From: Planctomycetota bacterium
GTDB taxonomy: Bacteria > Planctomycetota > B15-G4
Direction: 5' to 3'
DNA: 60,686 bases
Assembly: GCA_003644265.1 (NCBI GenBank)
Contig: QNBX01000007.1
Span: forward strand, 1-60,686
Within the stretch, counting starts at the first letter, position 1, and each line of letters begins with the position of its first letter. Below, piece by piece: positions 37,996 through 49,325 of this stretch. Both the position numbers and the translations under genes were made by a program. Under the pieces are notes generated by a model. It was not told the DNA's origin. It searched no databases and was given only the letters and a program-made list of their open reading frames with translations.

Positions 37996-39324
37996 TCAGT
38001 GTCGGGCGTCGCGCCCCAGCAGTGCCGGGAGCTGAGCCAGGAGTTGGGGGTCGCCGATCAGGGCCACGTGGCCCCTGCGTAGGGTCGTGACGCTGCGCCA
38101 GCGGATGGGAGAGACCACGCGCTCCAGGTCGCTGCCGTCGCCCTGCTCGTCCAGCAGCGCCGAGCGGCGCAGCACGGTGCCGTCGCCGGGTGCCTGGTCG
38201 AGCACCTGGACGCTGTTCTCGCCCACCGGGATGGCCACGCGGGCGGCGGTCGGGTGCGCGTCGCCCAGAAACAGATGCAGCTTGAGGTGCGGCGGCGGGG
38301 GCGGCATGGGGCAGTCCATGGCGGCCTGGAACGCCGCGGCACGGGCCAGGCACTTGCGCAGGTGGTCCTCGGCCACGTCGCGCCGGGCGGCCACGCCCTC
38401 CACGCCCGGAAGCACCCGCGCGAGATCGGCGTCCAGCCGCGACGAGACCAGGCCCACGTCGCGCGCGATGAAGAAGTCCGGGTCGAGCGGATCGCTGGTG
38501 TGACCGCGCAGCGGCTGCACCGGGTCATGCCTGACGCGCGGCAACAGCTGGTAGCCCGACGGAAAACTGCTCATGAGCACAGGGCCGTACGGCCGGTGCA
38601 GCGGGTTGCCGGGCACGCCACCCAGCAGGCGCTCGAAGGCCAGGGCCGCGCCGCCACTGGGCGTGCCCACGATCACGGCCGTCTCGACCAACTCGGCGCC
38701 CTCCCAGCTGGGCTCGGGCAGGCCGTCCAGTGGCAGCAGGCGGCCGCCGTAGCGCAGCAGGTAGCGCAGCACCAGGCCGCCCTGGCTGTGGGCCACCAGG
38801 TCGAAGCGCACGGGGTCGTGATTGCCGCGTTGCAGCTGCACGAAGCGCGAGGCCTGGCGCAGGAACGCCGCCAGGCGGCAGGCCAGCTCGTCGATGCTGC
38901 GGCGGAAGTCGTAGGCAAACTCGAAGGCCATGCTGCCGGCGCCGGCGTCGGCCCGGGGCCCGGCGCCGAAGCTGCCGCCGTAGCTGGCCACGCCCAGGCT
39001 GCTGAGCACGTCGCTGTAGACGCGCACCCGCACCGGCACGCCGGCGATGCGGCCCTTGACCATGCCGACGGTGCCGTCGACGTCGGTGCTGGGTTGGAGC
39101 CGATGCAGGGGCACGCCGAGCTGCATGGGGAACGCGAACAACCCAGCGCCCTCCACCGTGCGGGGGTCGCTGGCGCCCTGTTCGAAGTCGCCCCAGACCG
39201 AGCGCCCGGTGCCCGGCACCACCAGCCGGCTGCCCAGCAGTCCGGGCACCACCACCACGGGATTGGGCTCGCGTCCGTCCGCGCGGTCGGCGGGGGCACA
39301 GCGGGGGGCAGGCTGCGAAGGCAT
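37996..39324 (-). CDS. LCAT-like alpha/beta hydrolase (putative lipase/acyltransferase)
   Basis: 442 aa. The pattern is that of lecithin:cholesterol acyltransferase-type hydrolases: PVVVVPGLLGSRLVVPG near residue 22 (oxyanion region), DFRRSIDELACRLAAFL, DLVAHSQGGLVLRYLL (nucleophile Ser in AHSQGG) and VGTPSGGAALAFERLL. The C-terminal part contains Asp/His candidates (PVGENSVQVL, RRGHVALIG). No signal peptide is obvious, so it may be cytoplasmic. It is probably the first gene of a unit with the NERD-kinase. GACACT lies seven bases before the ATG. Confidence 0.8.
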   Translation of the reverse strand: MPSQPAPRCAPADRADGREPNPVVVVPGLLGSRLVVPGTGRSVWGDFEQGASDPRTVEGAGLFAFPMQLGVPLHRLQPSTDVDGTVGMVKGRIAGVPVRVRVYSDVLSSLGVASYGGSFGAGPRADAGAGSMAFEFAYDFRRSIDELACRLAAFLRQASRFVQLQRGNHDPVRFDLVAHSQGGLVLRYLLRYGGRLLPLDGLPEPSWEGAELVETAVIVGTPSGGAALAFERLLGGVPGNPLHRPYGPVLMSSFPSGYQLLPRVRHDPVQPLRGHTSDPLDPDFFIARDVGLVSSRLDADLARVLPGVEGVAARRDVAEDHLRKCLARAAAFQAAMDCPMPPPPPHLKLHLFLGDAHPTAARVAIPVGENSVQVLDQAPGDGTVLRRSALLDEQGDGSDLERVVSPIRWRSVTTLRRGHVALIGDPQLLAQLPALLGRDARH

Positions 39325-39331
39325 GGCAGGG

Positions 39332-39337
39332 AGTGTC
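39332..39337 (-). promoter_or_regulatory. Candidate -10 for the LCAT-like gene
   Basis: GACACT on the minus strand ends seven bases before the ATG at 39324, with no Shine-Dalgarno. It is the weakest match to TATAAT of the four listed. Confidence 0.25.
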
Positions 39338-39450
39338 CGTGCGGCGTGGTGTGTGCCATTCTGCCACGGACCGCCCGCCGACCGTGACCCGCGTCATGGC
39401 GCTGGACTCCGGCCCGCTGGGGCCCCTCTCGACTGGAGCGCTCGCCCCGC

Positions 39451-41469
39451 ATGTTCAAGCGCCGCGTGGTGACCTTGCGCACGAGCCTGCTGCTGAACCT
39501 GTGCGCCGGTGTGCTGCTGCTCGGGTTGGCGCTGATGGCGATCTCCGTGACCTCGACCAATGAGGCTGTCGAGACCCTCTCGGGCGCGCTCACGTCGCGC
39601 GTCATGGCGCTGGTGGAGGCCAAGCTCGAGGGCTTCTTCGACCCCGTGCTGGTCGCCCTCGAGATGGTGGCAGAGCGCGTAGACGACGGCGTCTTCGAGC
39701 ATCTGCCCATTGACGCGATGGACCGTTTCTACGCGCCGATCCTGGCGAGCCTGCCCCAGCTCTCGTCGCTGATGCACGCCTACGTGGACGGGCGCGAGTA
39801 CATGCTGCTGTCCCGGGCGGACGACGCCTGGCTCTCGCGCGTGACCGACCCGGCCGGCAAGCCCGGCGTGGCCCTGATGCGGCGCTGGCAGGGCCCACCC
39901 ACCGACGCCGTGATGACCCAGGAGGAGCTGGTGTACGACGCGCGCACGCGGCCGTGGTTCCAGGGCGCCCAGACACGCGGGCAGGCGCTCGGCGAGGCCG
40001 CGGGCGTGCGTGAGCGCACCTTCTGGACGCCGCCCTATCGCTTCTTCACCACGCAGGAGCCCGGCATCAGCGCCAGCCTGGCGGTGCCCACGCGTGATGG
40101 GGCGCTGGCGCTGCTCGGCTTCGACATCCTGCTGTCGGACATCTCGCGCTTCACCATGGATCTGGTCGTGGGTCAGCGCGGCAAGGTCTTCGTCATGCGC
40201 GGCGATCCGTCCGACCCTGGAGAGATCGCCCTGATCGGTCTGCCTGACCATCCCGGGTCGGACGATCCGGAGGCGCTGGCCCGCATGGTGCTGAGCACGC
40301 CCTCTGAGCTGGGCGGGCCCGTGGCGGATCTGCTGAGCGGGCCCTTCCCCACGGACGGGGTGGCGCGTGCCTTCGAGAGCGGCGGCGAGCGCTGGTGGGG
40401 CGCGCTGCAGCCCTCGGGCCTGCGCGTGTCGGAGAACGTCTGGATCGGCGCGCTGATCCCCGAGTCGGAGCTGCTGGCCGACCTGCCGGACGTACGCACC
40501 TGGATCGCATTGGGCACGTCGCTGGTGGTGCTGGGGGCCTTCCTGCGGGCGCGCCGGCTGGCGCGGCTGTACGGCGGGCAGCTCGCGGGGCTGGCGCACC
40601 AGGGTGAGCGCCTGGAGCGGCTCGACTTCCAGGGCCAGCCGACGACCGAGAGCTCCATCCTCGAGATCCGCCAGCTCGGCAGCACGCTGGAGTCCATGCG
40701 CGAGTCCCTGGCCCGCTTCAGCGCCGAGCGCGAGGACTTGCGGGTGGCGCGCTCGCTGCGCCAGATGACGCTCCCCGGTCAGGACGTGGCGCCGCCCGGC
40801 TGGTCGCTGGCCTGCTGGCACGACCCGGCCGCCGAGGTCGAGGGCGAGCTGCTGGACGTGGTGGCCGCGCCCGAAGGCTGCCTGCACCTGCTGTTGGCGG
40901 ACCTGAGCGGCGGGGGTGTGCGCGCTGCCGTGGATGGCGTGGCCCTGCGCGCTGCGTTCCGCGCGCTGCTGGGCGGCGCGCCCGCGCTCGAGCAGCTGGC
41001 GACGCGTCTGACCCATGTGGTGGCGCGGGACCTGGGCGCGGGCACCTCGCTCAAGGGCTGGCTGGCACGTGTGGACGTCTCCACCGCGACGCTGACCGCC
41101 GTGGACTTGGGCGGTGAGCCCTTCGCGCTGCTGGACGCCAGCGGGGGCGTGCAGTTCCGGGGCGAGCGCGGCGACGACCGCGCGCTTGACGTCCCGCCCG
41201 GCACGGCGCCCGGTCCGCTGCTGCGCGTGCAGCTGGCGCCCGGAGCGGCCGTGGTGTTCGTCTCCGATGGCGTGACGCGCGCGCTCGACGAGTCGCTGCG
41301 GCGCTTCGGCCTCGACGGCGTGGCCGCGGCCCTGCGGGGGATGGACACGCGGGGTGCCACGGCGCTCGCGGAGTCGCTGCGCGCGGCCCTTGCGGACTTC
41401 GACTGCGACACCGAACGCGACCGCAGCGTGCTGGTGCTGGCGCGCGCCGACGACGCCGCCCGCGACTGA
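39451..41469 (+). CDS. Membrane sensor protein with partly degenerate SpoIIE-type phosphatase domain
   Basis: 672 aa. A first membrane helix (residues about 13-35) is followed by a periplasmic Cache-like sensor region (TRPWFQGAQTRGQALGEAAG, RTFWTPPYRFFTT, LALLGFDILLSD) and a second helix near 350-365. The C-terminal PP2C/SpoIIE-like domain spans about 430-670. Its metal-site motifs differ from the norm: the GGD is VEGE (E466), the DVSGHG is ADLSGGG (D484 kept, His lost) and the terminal DD is RD (R656, D657). SDG is kept. It may be a weak or inactive phosphatase used as a binding domain. Divergent from the lipase and NERD-kinase genes; their partnership is inference. Confidence 0.83.
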   Translation: MFKRRVVTLRTSLLLNLCAGVLLLGLALMAISVTSTNEAVETLSGALTSRVMALVEAKLEGFFDPVLVALEMVAERVDDGVFEHLPIDAMDRFYAPILASLPQLSSLMHAYVDGREYMLLSRADDAWLSRVTDPAGKPGVALMRRWQGPPTDAVMTQEELVYDARTRPWFQGAQTRGQALGEAAGVRERTFWTPPYRFFTTQEPGISASLAVPTRDGALALLGFDILLSDISRFTMDLVVGQRGKVFVMRGDPSDPGEIALIGLPDHPGSDDPEALARMVLSTPSELGGPVADLLSGPFPTDGVARAFESGGERWWGALQPSGLRVSENVWIGALIPESELLADLPDVRTWIALGTSLVVLGAFLRARRLARLYGGQLAGLAHQGERLERLDFQGQPTTESSILEIRQLGSTLESMRESLARFSAEREDLRVARSLRQMTLPGQDVAPPGWSLACWHDPAAEVEGELLDVVAAPEGCLHLLLADLSGGGVRAAVDGVALRAAFRALLGGAPALEQLATRLTHVVARDLGAGTSLKGWLARVDVSTATLTAVDLGGEPFALLDASGGVQFRGERGDDRALDVPPGTAPGPLLRVQLAPGAAVVFVSDGVTRALDESLRRFGLDGVAAALRGMDTRGATALAESLRAALADFDCDTERDRSVLVLARADDAARD

Positions 41470-41476
41470 GCGCCGC

Positions 41477-42777
41477 TTACTGCGGCTCAGAATGCGCTTG
41501 CGGCGGCGGCTCCTGACGCAGCTCCGGCTCCGGCGGGCTGCGCCCCAGCTCGCGGTGACGCCAGAAGAAGGCCGCCTCGAACCCGATGGCCAGCAGGTAC
41601 AGGGCGATGGTGCCCAGCATGGGCAGCACGTAGCCGTCGCTGTCGGTGCTGACCCAGCCGCCCGAGCGCTCGATCAGCGTCCCGCCCAACACGTTGGAGC
41701 TGAGCCAGCCCAGGTTCCAGGCCAGCATGGCCACTCCGTTCACTGCCGCGCGCCAGCTGTTGGGCGTGAGCTCCATGATGAGCTGCCGCCAGACCGGGTG
41801 CGACAGGTTCATGAGCGCAGCGCGGAAGACGAAGGCCACCAGCGCCACGCCCATGTGCCCCGTGAAGGCCAGGACCAGAAAGAACGGCAACGAGAGCACT
41901 TCGGTGAGCAGCGTGGCCTTCAGCAGACCGATGCGCTCCACCAACCGCGGCTGGAACAGCACGCCCACCGTCATGGCAAACTGCGAGGTGGCCATGACCA
42001 CACCCAGCCAGACCTTGGGCAGGCCGAAGCGGTCCGTGAAATAGAGGTTGATGAAGGGCACCGTCAGCCCGGCGCCCAGACCCACCAGCAGGTTGGGCAC
42101 GGCCAGGCGCCACCACAGCCCCCAGTGCCGGGGCGCCAGGATGGAGAACACGCCGCGGCGCTCGCCGTCGCTGTCGTCGATGCCCGTGGCGTCCGGCAGT
42201 CGGCGATACACCAACACGCTCGACAGGCTCAGCATGGCGCCGAAGATCAAGGCTGCGCGCAGGGCGCCGGTCTCCGCGAACAGTCCGGCCTGCTCCAGGC
42301 TGCCGGCCACCCATCCGGCCAGGGCCAGCCCGACCGCGGCGGCCACGGTGTGCGCGGCCATCTCGGCGCCGAACAGGCGTGAGCGCAGCCCGGGCTCGCA
42401 CACGCTGATCAGGAACGGCGCGGCCACCACTCTGTGCAGAGTGAACGCTGCGCCCTGCACGGCGGACCAGGCGCACAGGCTGAACAACGACGTGGCCGTG
42501 GTCAGCCCCAGCATGGCCAAGCCCGCGGCGCCCGCCGCCAGGGTCAGGCTGCGGCGCGGTCCGATGCGCTCGTAGACGCTGGCGGCCGGCAGGGTGGAGA
42601 GCACCACGCCGGCCGCGGCGCAGGTCAGCACCAGCCCCACGTCCGCCTCGCCAAAGCCCAGCGAGCGCACGTACAGATTCTCGAGCGCCCACAGGAACGC
42701 GTGGCTCAGCTCGAGCAGCACGGCGCCCGCCAGAAAGCGTCGCGCGGCCGGTGAGAAGCGCTGCAGCAGGGCCCGCA

Positions 42778-42778
<1 letters not shown>
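41477..42778 (-). CDS. MFS transporter
   Basis: A 433-aa major facilitator with about 12 transmembrane helices: FLAGAVLLELSHAFLWALEN, then the loop ERIGPRRSLTLAAGAAGLAM after helix 2, which corresponds to the MFS motif A region. The C-terminal tail is Glu/Pro-rich. The start ATG 42778 overlaps the antiporter stop (TGATG), so the two are coupled. The substrate is unknown. Confidence 0.88.
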
Positions 42779-45237
<2,459 letters not shown>

Positions 45238-45445
45238 GCGCCGCGCGCGTCCTGCCCCTGGGGTTCCGTAGCGCGATGGTAACAGGCCCGTTGAGCCCTC
45301 CGAAGGGCAGCCTGGGGCGCCGGAGGGACGCTTGAGGCGGGAATGGGGCGGAAATGAGGCAGGCCGGCGGCGAGCCGGGCGCGGCGACGAACGCTCTCCC
45401 GCACGGTGCTTGAAGCGGCCCCCGTCCGTGTCGGATCATGCTCGC

Positions 45446-45979
45446 GTGATCGAGGTCCTGCTCATCTGCTTCGCCGTGCTGGCCGCCCTGAGCGTGGGCG
45501 GAGTGGTGCTGCTCGATCGCCGCCTGCAGCAGCTGTCCGAACGTCTGGAGCCGCTGGAGCAGCTGGCGGGGTTGTCCGAGCGCGTGCGCGGGCTCTCTAC
45601 CGAGCTGCATCGCAAGGAGCTCAACGAGCGCCTGGCTCAGCACCTGCACGAACTCGCCGACGCCCAGTCGCGGGTCACGGCAGCCCTCTCTGAGCTGCAG
45701 CAGCAGGTCAGCGATGTCTCGCGCTCTTTGGAGCGCAGCGCCCAGGCCGCGGCGGTCGCGCCGGCGGACGCGTTGAGCGACCGCGTGCGGCGGCACCTGG
45801 CGGCCCAGGGCTACGAGCAGGTGACCCTGCTCTCGGACCTGAGCGCCATCAAGGGTGGCAGCGGGCGGGTGGTGTTCGAGGCACGCCGCGACGGCGTGGT
45901 GCACAAGGGCCAGCTGTCCCTGGCCGAGGGCGAGATCGTGGACGCGGTCGTGCGCTCGGCCTACTCCGCCTTCCCCTGA
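45446..45979 (+). CDS. Hypothetical membrane-anchored coiled-coil protein
   Basis: 177 aa from GTG 45446. One N-terminal membrane helix (VLLICFAVLAALSVGGVVLL) is followed by long helical heptad-rich stretches (LDRRLQQLSERLEPLEQLAG, LHELADAQSRVTAALSELQQ) and a small C-terminal domain. The C-terminus includes GSGRVVFEARRDGVVHKGQ. This arrangement resembles membrane scaffold proteins, but no family is recognised. GATCAT lies six bases before the GTG; no Shine-Dalgarno is present. Longer starts are possible upstream in frame. Confidence 0.6.
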   Translation: MIEVLLICFAVLAALSVGGVVLLDRRLQQLSERLEPLEQLAGLSERVRGLSTELHRKELNERLAQHLHELADAQSRVTAALSELQQQVSDVSRSLERSAQAAAVAPADALSDRVRRHLAAQGYEQVTLLSDLSAIKGGSGRVVFEARRDGVVHKGQLSLAEGEIVDAVVRSAYSAFP

Positions 45980-46185
45980 CCGCTAGCGCCGGCCTCGATC
46001 TCGGCCCCCTGGTTCTGCCGTCCGGTTGTGCCACGCCCCTGCATTCGTGCGCCCGCTGATCTCGGCGCCCGGATCCCGCCGCGGACCCGGCCAATGCGCC
46101 GTGCCTTCCGGGGCCTTCCAGTTCGTACACTGCACGATCGGTCGGCGCCTTCCGCCCGGCCAGCGCACACCGGAGATCAGCGCCC

Positions 46186-47496
46186 ATGAGCACCGCCGGA
46201 CCGCCCCCCGTGTCCCGCGTCCGTCGTCTATCCGAGCACGTCGGTGCCGTCGTGCGTGTGCAGGGCTGGCTCACCAATCGTCGCAGCTCCGGCAAGCTGC
46301 AGTTTCTGCAGCTGCGCGACGGCAGCGGCACGGTGCAGTGCGTGCTGCGCAAGGGCGCCGTGGACGACGCGCTCTTCAAGCGCCTCGACGCCCTGCCCCA
46401 GGAGTCGTCGCTCGAGGTGTCGGGTGAGGTCAAGGCCGACCCGCGCAGCCCCGGAGGGCATGAGCTGTCGGTGACCGACGTTTCGGTGGTGCATGAGGCC
46501 GAGCCCTATCCCATCAGCAACAAGGAGCACAACACGGGCTTCTTGATGCAGCACAGGCACCTGTGGCTGCGCTCCGCCAAGCAATCCGCCATCCTGCGCG
46601 TGCGCGCCCGCATCATCAAAGCCATCCGCGACTTCTTCGACTCGCGCGACTACGTGTGCATGGACGGCCCCATGTTCACGCCCAGCGCCTGCGAGGGCAC
46701 TTCGACCCTGTTCGAGGTGGACTACTTCGGCGAGAAGGCCTACCTGACCCAGTCGAGCCAGCTCTACGCCGAGGCGGGCGCCATGGCGCTCGGTCGGGTC
46801 TACAGCTTTGGTCCCACTTTCCGCGCCGAGAAGAGCAAGACGCGTCGGCACCTGACCGAGTTCTGGATGGTGGAGCCTGAGGCGGCCTTCCTCGAGCTGG
46901 ACGGCGTCATGCAACTGGCCGAGGACTTCCTGTGCGCGATCGTGTCGGCCGTGCTGAGTGATTGTCGCGCCGAGCTCGAGGTGCTCGAGCGTGACGTCTC
47001 CAAGCTGGAGGCCATCCAAGGGCCCTTCCCGCGTATCAGCTACACCGAAGCGGTCGAGCAGCTCAACGCGGCCGGGCACGCTTTCGAGTGGGGCGGCGAC
47101 TTCGGCGCGCCCGACGAAGAGGTGCTCACCAAGCTGTACGACAAGCCGCTGCTGGTGCACCGTTTTCCGGCGGACGTGAAGGCCTTCTACATGAAGCGCG
47201 ACCCGCAGGACGAGCGCGTGGCCCTGTGCGTGGATGTGCTGGCGCCCGAGGGCTACGGCGAGATCATCGGCGGGAGCGAGCGCGCGGCCGACCTCGATTA
47301 CCTGCTCGAGCAGATCAAGCTGCATGACCTGCCCCAGTCGGCCTTCGAGTGGTACCTCGACCTGCGCCGCTTCGGCAGCGTGCCCCACGGCGGCTTTGGC
47401 CTGGGGCTGGAGCGCACGGTGTCCTGGCTCTGCGGCACCAAGCACATCCGCGAGTGCGCGCCCTTCCCGCGCATGCTCAACAAGATCTACCCGTAG
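46186..47496 (+). CDS. asnS: Asparaginyl-tRNA synthetase
   Basis: 436-aa class IIb synthetase. The OB-fold anticodon-binding domain is at residues about 20-110 ([20 protein letters not shown]). Motif 2 is [20 protein letters not shown] and motif 3 is [40 protein letters not shown] and [10 protein letters not shown] favour Asn over Asp, since AspRS has a different flipping loop and the protein lacks the bacterial AspRS insertion. ATG 46186 has GGAG about eight bases upstream. It heads a plus-strand run with the M48-like gene and epmA. Confidence 0.95.
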   Translation: MSTAGPPPVSRVRRLSEHVGAVVRVQGWLTNRRSSGKLQFLQLRDGSGTVQCVLRKGAVDDALFKRLDALPQESSLEVSGEVKADPRSPGGHELSVTDVSVVHEAEPYPISNKEHNTGFLMQHRHLWLRSAKQSAILRVRARIIKAIRDFFDSRDYVCMDGPMFTPSACEGTSTLFEVDYFGEKAYLTQSSQLYAEAGAMALGRVYSFGPTFRAEKSKTRRHLTEFWMVEPEAAFLELDGVMQLAEDFLCAIVSAVLSDCRAELEVLERDVSKLEAIQGPFPRISYTEAVEQLNAAGHAFEWGGDFGAPDEEVLTKLYDKPLLVHRFPADVKAFYMKRDPQDERVALCVDVLAPEGYGEIIGGSERAADLDYLLEQIKLHDLPQSAFEWYLDLRRFGSVPHGGFGLGLERTVSWLCGTKHIRECAPFPRMLNKIYP

Positions 47497-47552
47497 CTGG
47501 CCGTGCGCGTGCGCAGCCGCCGCCCGCGCGGGGCCTCCAGGAGCCGATTCCC

Positions 47553-48134
47553 GTGACCACCGACCTGTCCGGACTCGAGCGCGCCGCCGAACGCGCGGGG
47601 CTGCCCGGTCTACGCGCGCGCCTGATGCCGCCCGACCGTCGGCGCGGCGCGTGGTTTCGCTTCGCGGAGAGGGAGCTGCTGGTGAGCGAGCGCGTGATCG
47701 AGCGCCTGTCGCCGGCCGAGGGCGAGGCGCTGCTGGCCCACGCCATCGTGGAGCGGCGACGCCTCGCGTTCGTGAACAAGCGCCTGTTGCTCTCGGCGGC
47801 GTTGCTGGCGTTGGCCTTCGGGGCCTTGGCCTGGCTGCTGCCGGGGCTGCGCGGGCTGTGGGTCCTCGGCTTCGTCGTGCTCTCGCTGGGTTCCCTGGGC
47901 GCGCGCACCCGCGCCCGCGAGATCGCTGACGACGAGACCATTGATCTGCTGGGTGAGCCCGAGACGCTGATCCGGGCGCTCAATCGCGTTCATCAGGACG
48001 AGCTGCACCTGGGTGGCGCCAAGCTCAAGGCGCGGCCCGACGTGCATCGCCGCTGCGAGCGCCTGGTGAGCAAGCACCAGCTGCGCCTGCCACCCGAACT
48101 CCGCGCGGGCGCGACGCCGCCGCTCGATGGCTGA
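47553..48134 (+). CDS. M48-like membrane protein lacking the HExxH active site
   Basis: 193 aa from GTG 47553 with AGGAG ten bases upstream. The part ELLVSERVIERLSPAEGEAL and, after one or two membrane helices (residues about 75-120), ADDETIDLLGEPETLIRALN follow the order seen in M48 (HtpX/Ste24-type) peptidases. Where M48 has HExxH, this protein has HAIVE (H63, A64, E67): the first His remains, but the Glu and second His are replaced. It is therefore probably not a peptidase. Short compared with HtpX (about 280-300 aa). It overlaps epmA by eight bases. Confidence 0.6.
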   Translation: MTTDLSGLERAAERAGLPGLRARLMPPDRRRGAWFRFAERELLVSERVIERLSPAEGEALLAHAIVERRRLAFVNKRLLLSAALLALAFGALAWLLPGLRGLWVLGFVVLSLGSLGARTRAREIADDETIDLLGEPETLIRALNRVHQDELHLGGAKLKARPDVHRRCERLVSKHQLRLPPELRAGATPPLDG

Positions 48135-49161
48135 CGCCCTGCGCCTGCGCCGCCACCCACAGGCCGCGGCCGTGGTGCGGGCCCGGGCCCGGCTGCTGGC
48201 GGCCCTGCGCGAGCGCCTGGGGAGCTGGGGCCTGGTGGAGTGCGACCCCTCACCGCTGGCACCGGTGGCGGGCCCTGAGCCCTACCTGCATGCGCCGCTG
48301 GTCGAGCTGCCCGGTCTGGGCGCGCCGCTCTGGCTGCAGACGTCGCCCGAGCTGGGTCTCAAGCGCCTGCTGGCGGCGGGGGTGCCGGAGCTCTACGCCC
48401 TGGGCAAGAGTTTTCGGGGCGGTCGTGAGGAGCTGTCCCGCTGGCATCAGCCGGTCTTCAGCATGTTGGAATGGTACCGCCTGGGTCACAGCACCGACGC
48501 CCTGGAGGACGACTGCGTGCAGCTTGGAGAGGCCGCGGCCGCTGCCCTCGACGTGCCGTCGCCCACGGCCCGGCGTTCGCTCTCACTGACCGCAGCGCTG
48601 GCGGCACACGCTGGCCTCGAACTGGGTCCGCTGTTGGATGGCGACACCGCCGCCTTCGCCGCGGCCGCACGACGGACGGGCCTCACCCGCTGCCGTGACA
48701 CAGACAACGCCACCGCTCTGCTGGGCCGTGTGCTGGTGGAGCGCGTGGAGCCTGCCCTGGCGGCCCTGCCTGGCTGGACTTTCCTGCATGGCTGGCCAGC
48801 CTGTGTGGCGGCCATGTCCCAGCTCGACCCCGCCGACCCGCGCCTGTGCCTGCGCGTGGAGGCCTACATGGGCGGGCTCGAGCTGGCCAACGGCTACGTG
48901 GAGCTGCTGGACGCCCAGGCCCTGGCGGCCCGCTGGGACGAGCTCACGGCCGAGCGCGATGGCCGCAGCCCCCCGCGTGACGAGGCCCTGTTGCAGGAGC
49001 TGGCCGCCCGCCCCCCCGCGCCCACGCTGGGCATGGCCCTGGGCGTGGATCGCCTGGCGGCCGCGCTCACGGGCAGCCGCTGCCTGGCGGACGTGCTGCC
49101 CCTGGCCCTGGAGCTGGCCGAGCCTGGCTCGGATCCCGCGTCGGAAGCGCCCTGCGACTGA
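48127..49161 (+). CDS. epmA: EF-P lysyltransferase-like protein (EpmA/GenX/PoxA)
   Basis: 344-aa paralogue of the catalytic domain of class II lysyl-tRNA synthetase, without the anticodon-binding domain. Motifs: LQTSPELGLKRLLAAGVPEL, YALGKSFRGGREELSRWHQP (motif 2) and MLEWYRLG; the C-terminal motif 3 is LGMALGVDRLAAALTG. EpmA attaches beta-lysine to a lysine of elongation factor P. No EpmB (lysine aminomutase) or EF-P gene is in the window, so the modification cannot be confirmed. The start ATG 48127 lies inside the 3' end of the M48-like gene. Confidence 0.9.
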   Translation: MADALRLRRHPQAAAVVRARARLLAALRERLGSWGLVECDPSPLAPVAGPEPYLHAPLVELPGLGAPLWLQTSPELGLKRLLAAGVPELYALGKSFRGGREELSRWHQPVFSMLEWYRLGHSTDALEDDCVQLGEAAAAALDVPSPTARRSLSLTAALAAHAGLELGPLLDGDTAAFAAAARRTGLTRCRDTDNATALLGRVLVERVEPALAALPGWTFLHGWPACVAAMSQLDPADPRLCLRVEAYMGGLELANGYVELLDAQALAARWDELTAERDGRSPPRDEALLQELAARPPAPTLGMALGVDRLAAALTGSRCLADVLPLALELAEPGSDPASEAPCD

Positions 49162-49325
49162 GTCGCGCCTGCTGCCAGGCCCCGGGCTCGACGAGCACGT
49201 CCGGGCCTCGCGGCCTGCGCGGAGGTAACACGCCGCGCCGCGCGCCGACGATACCAGCGACCCGCAGGTCGGTGCGCAGCGTGCGCCCGCCCCGTGCGGG
49301 ACGAGCTGGATCAAGGGAGGAAGAG

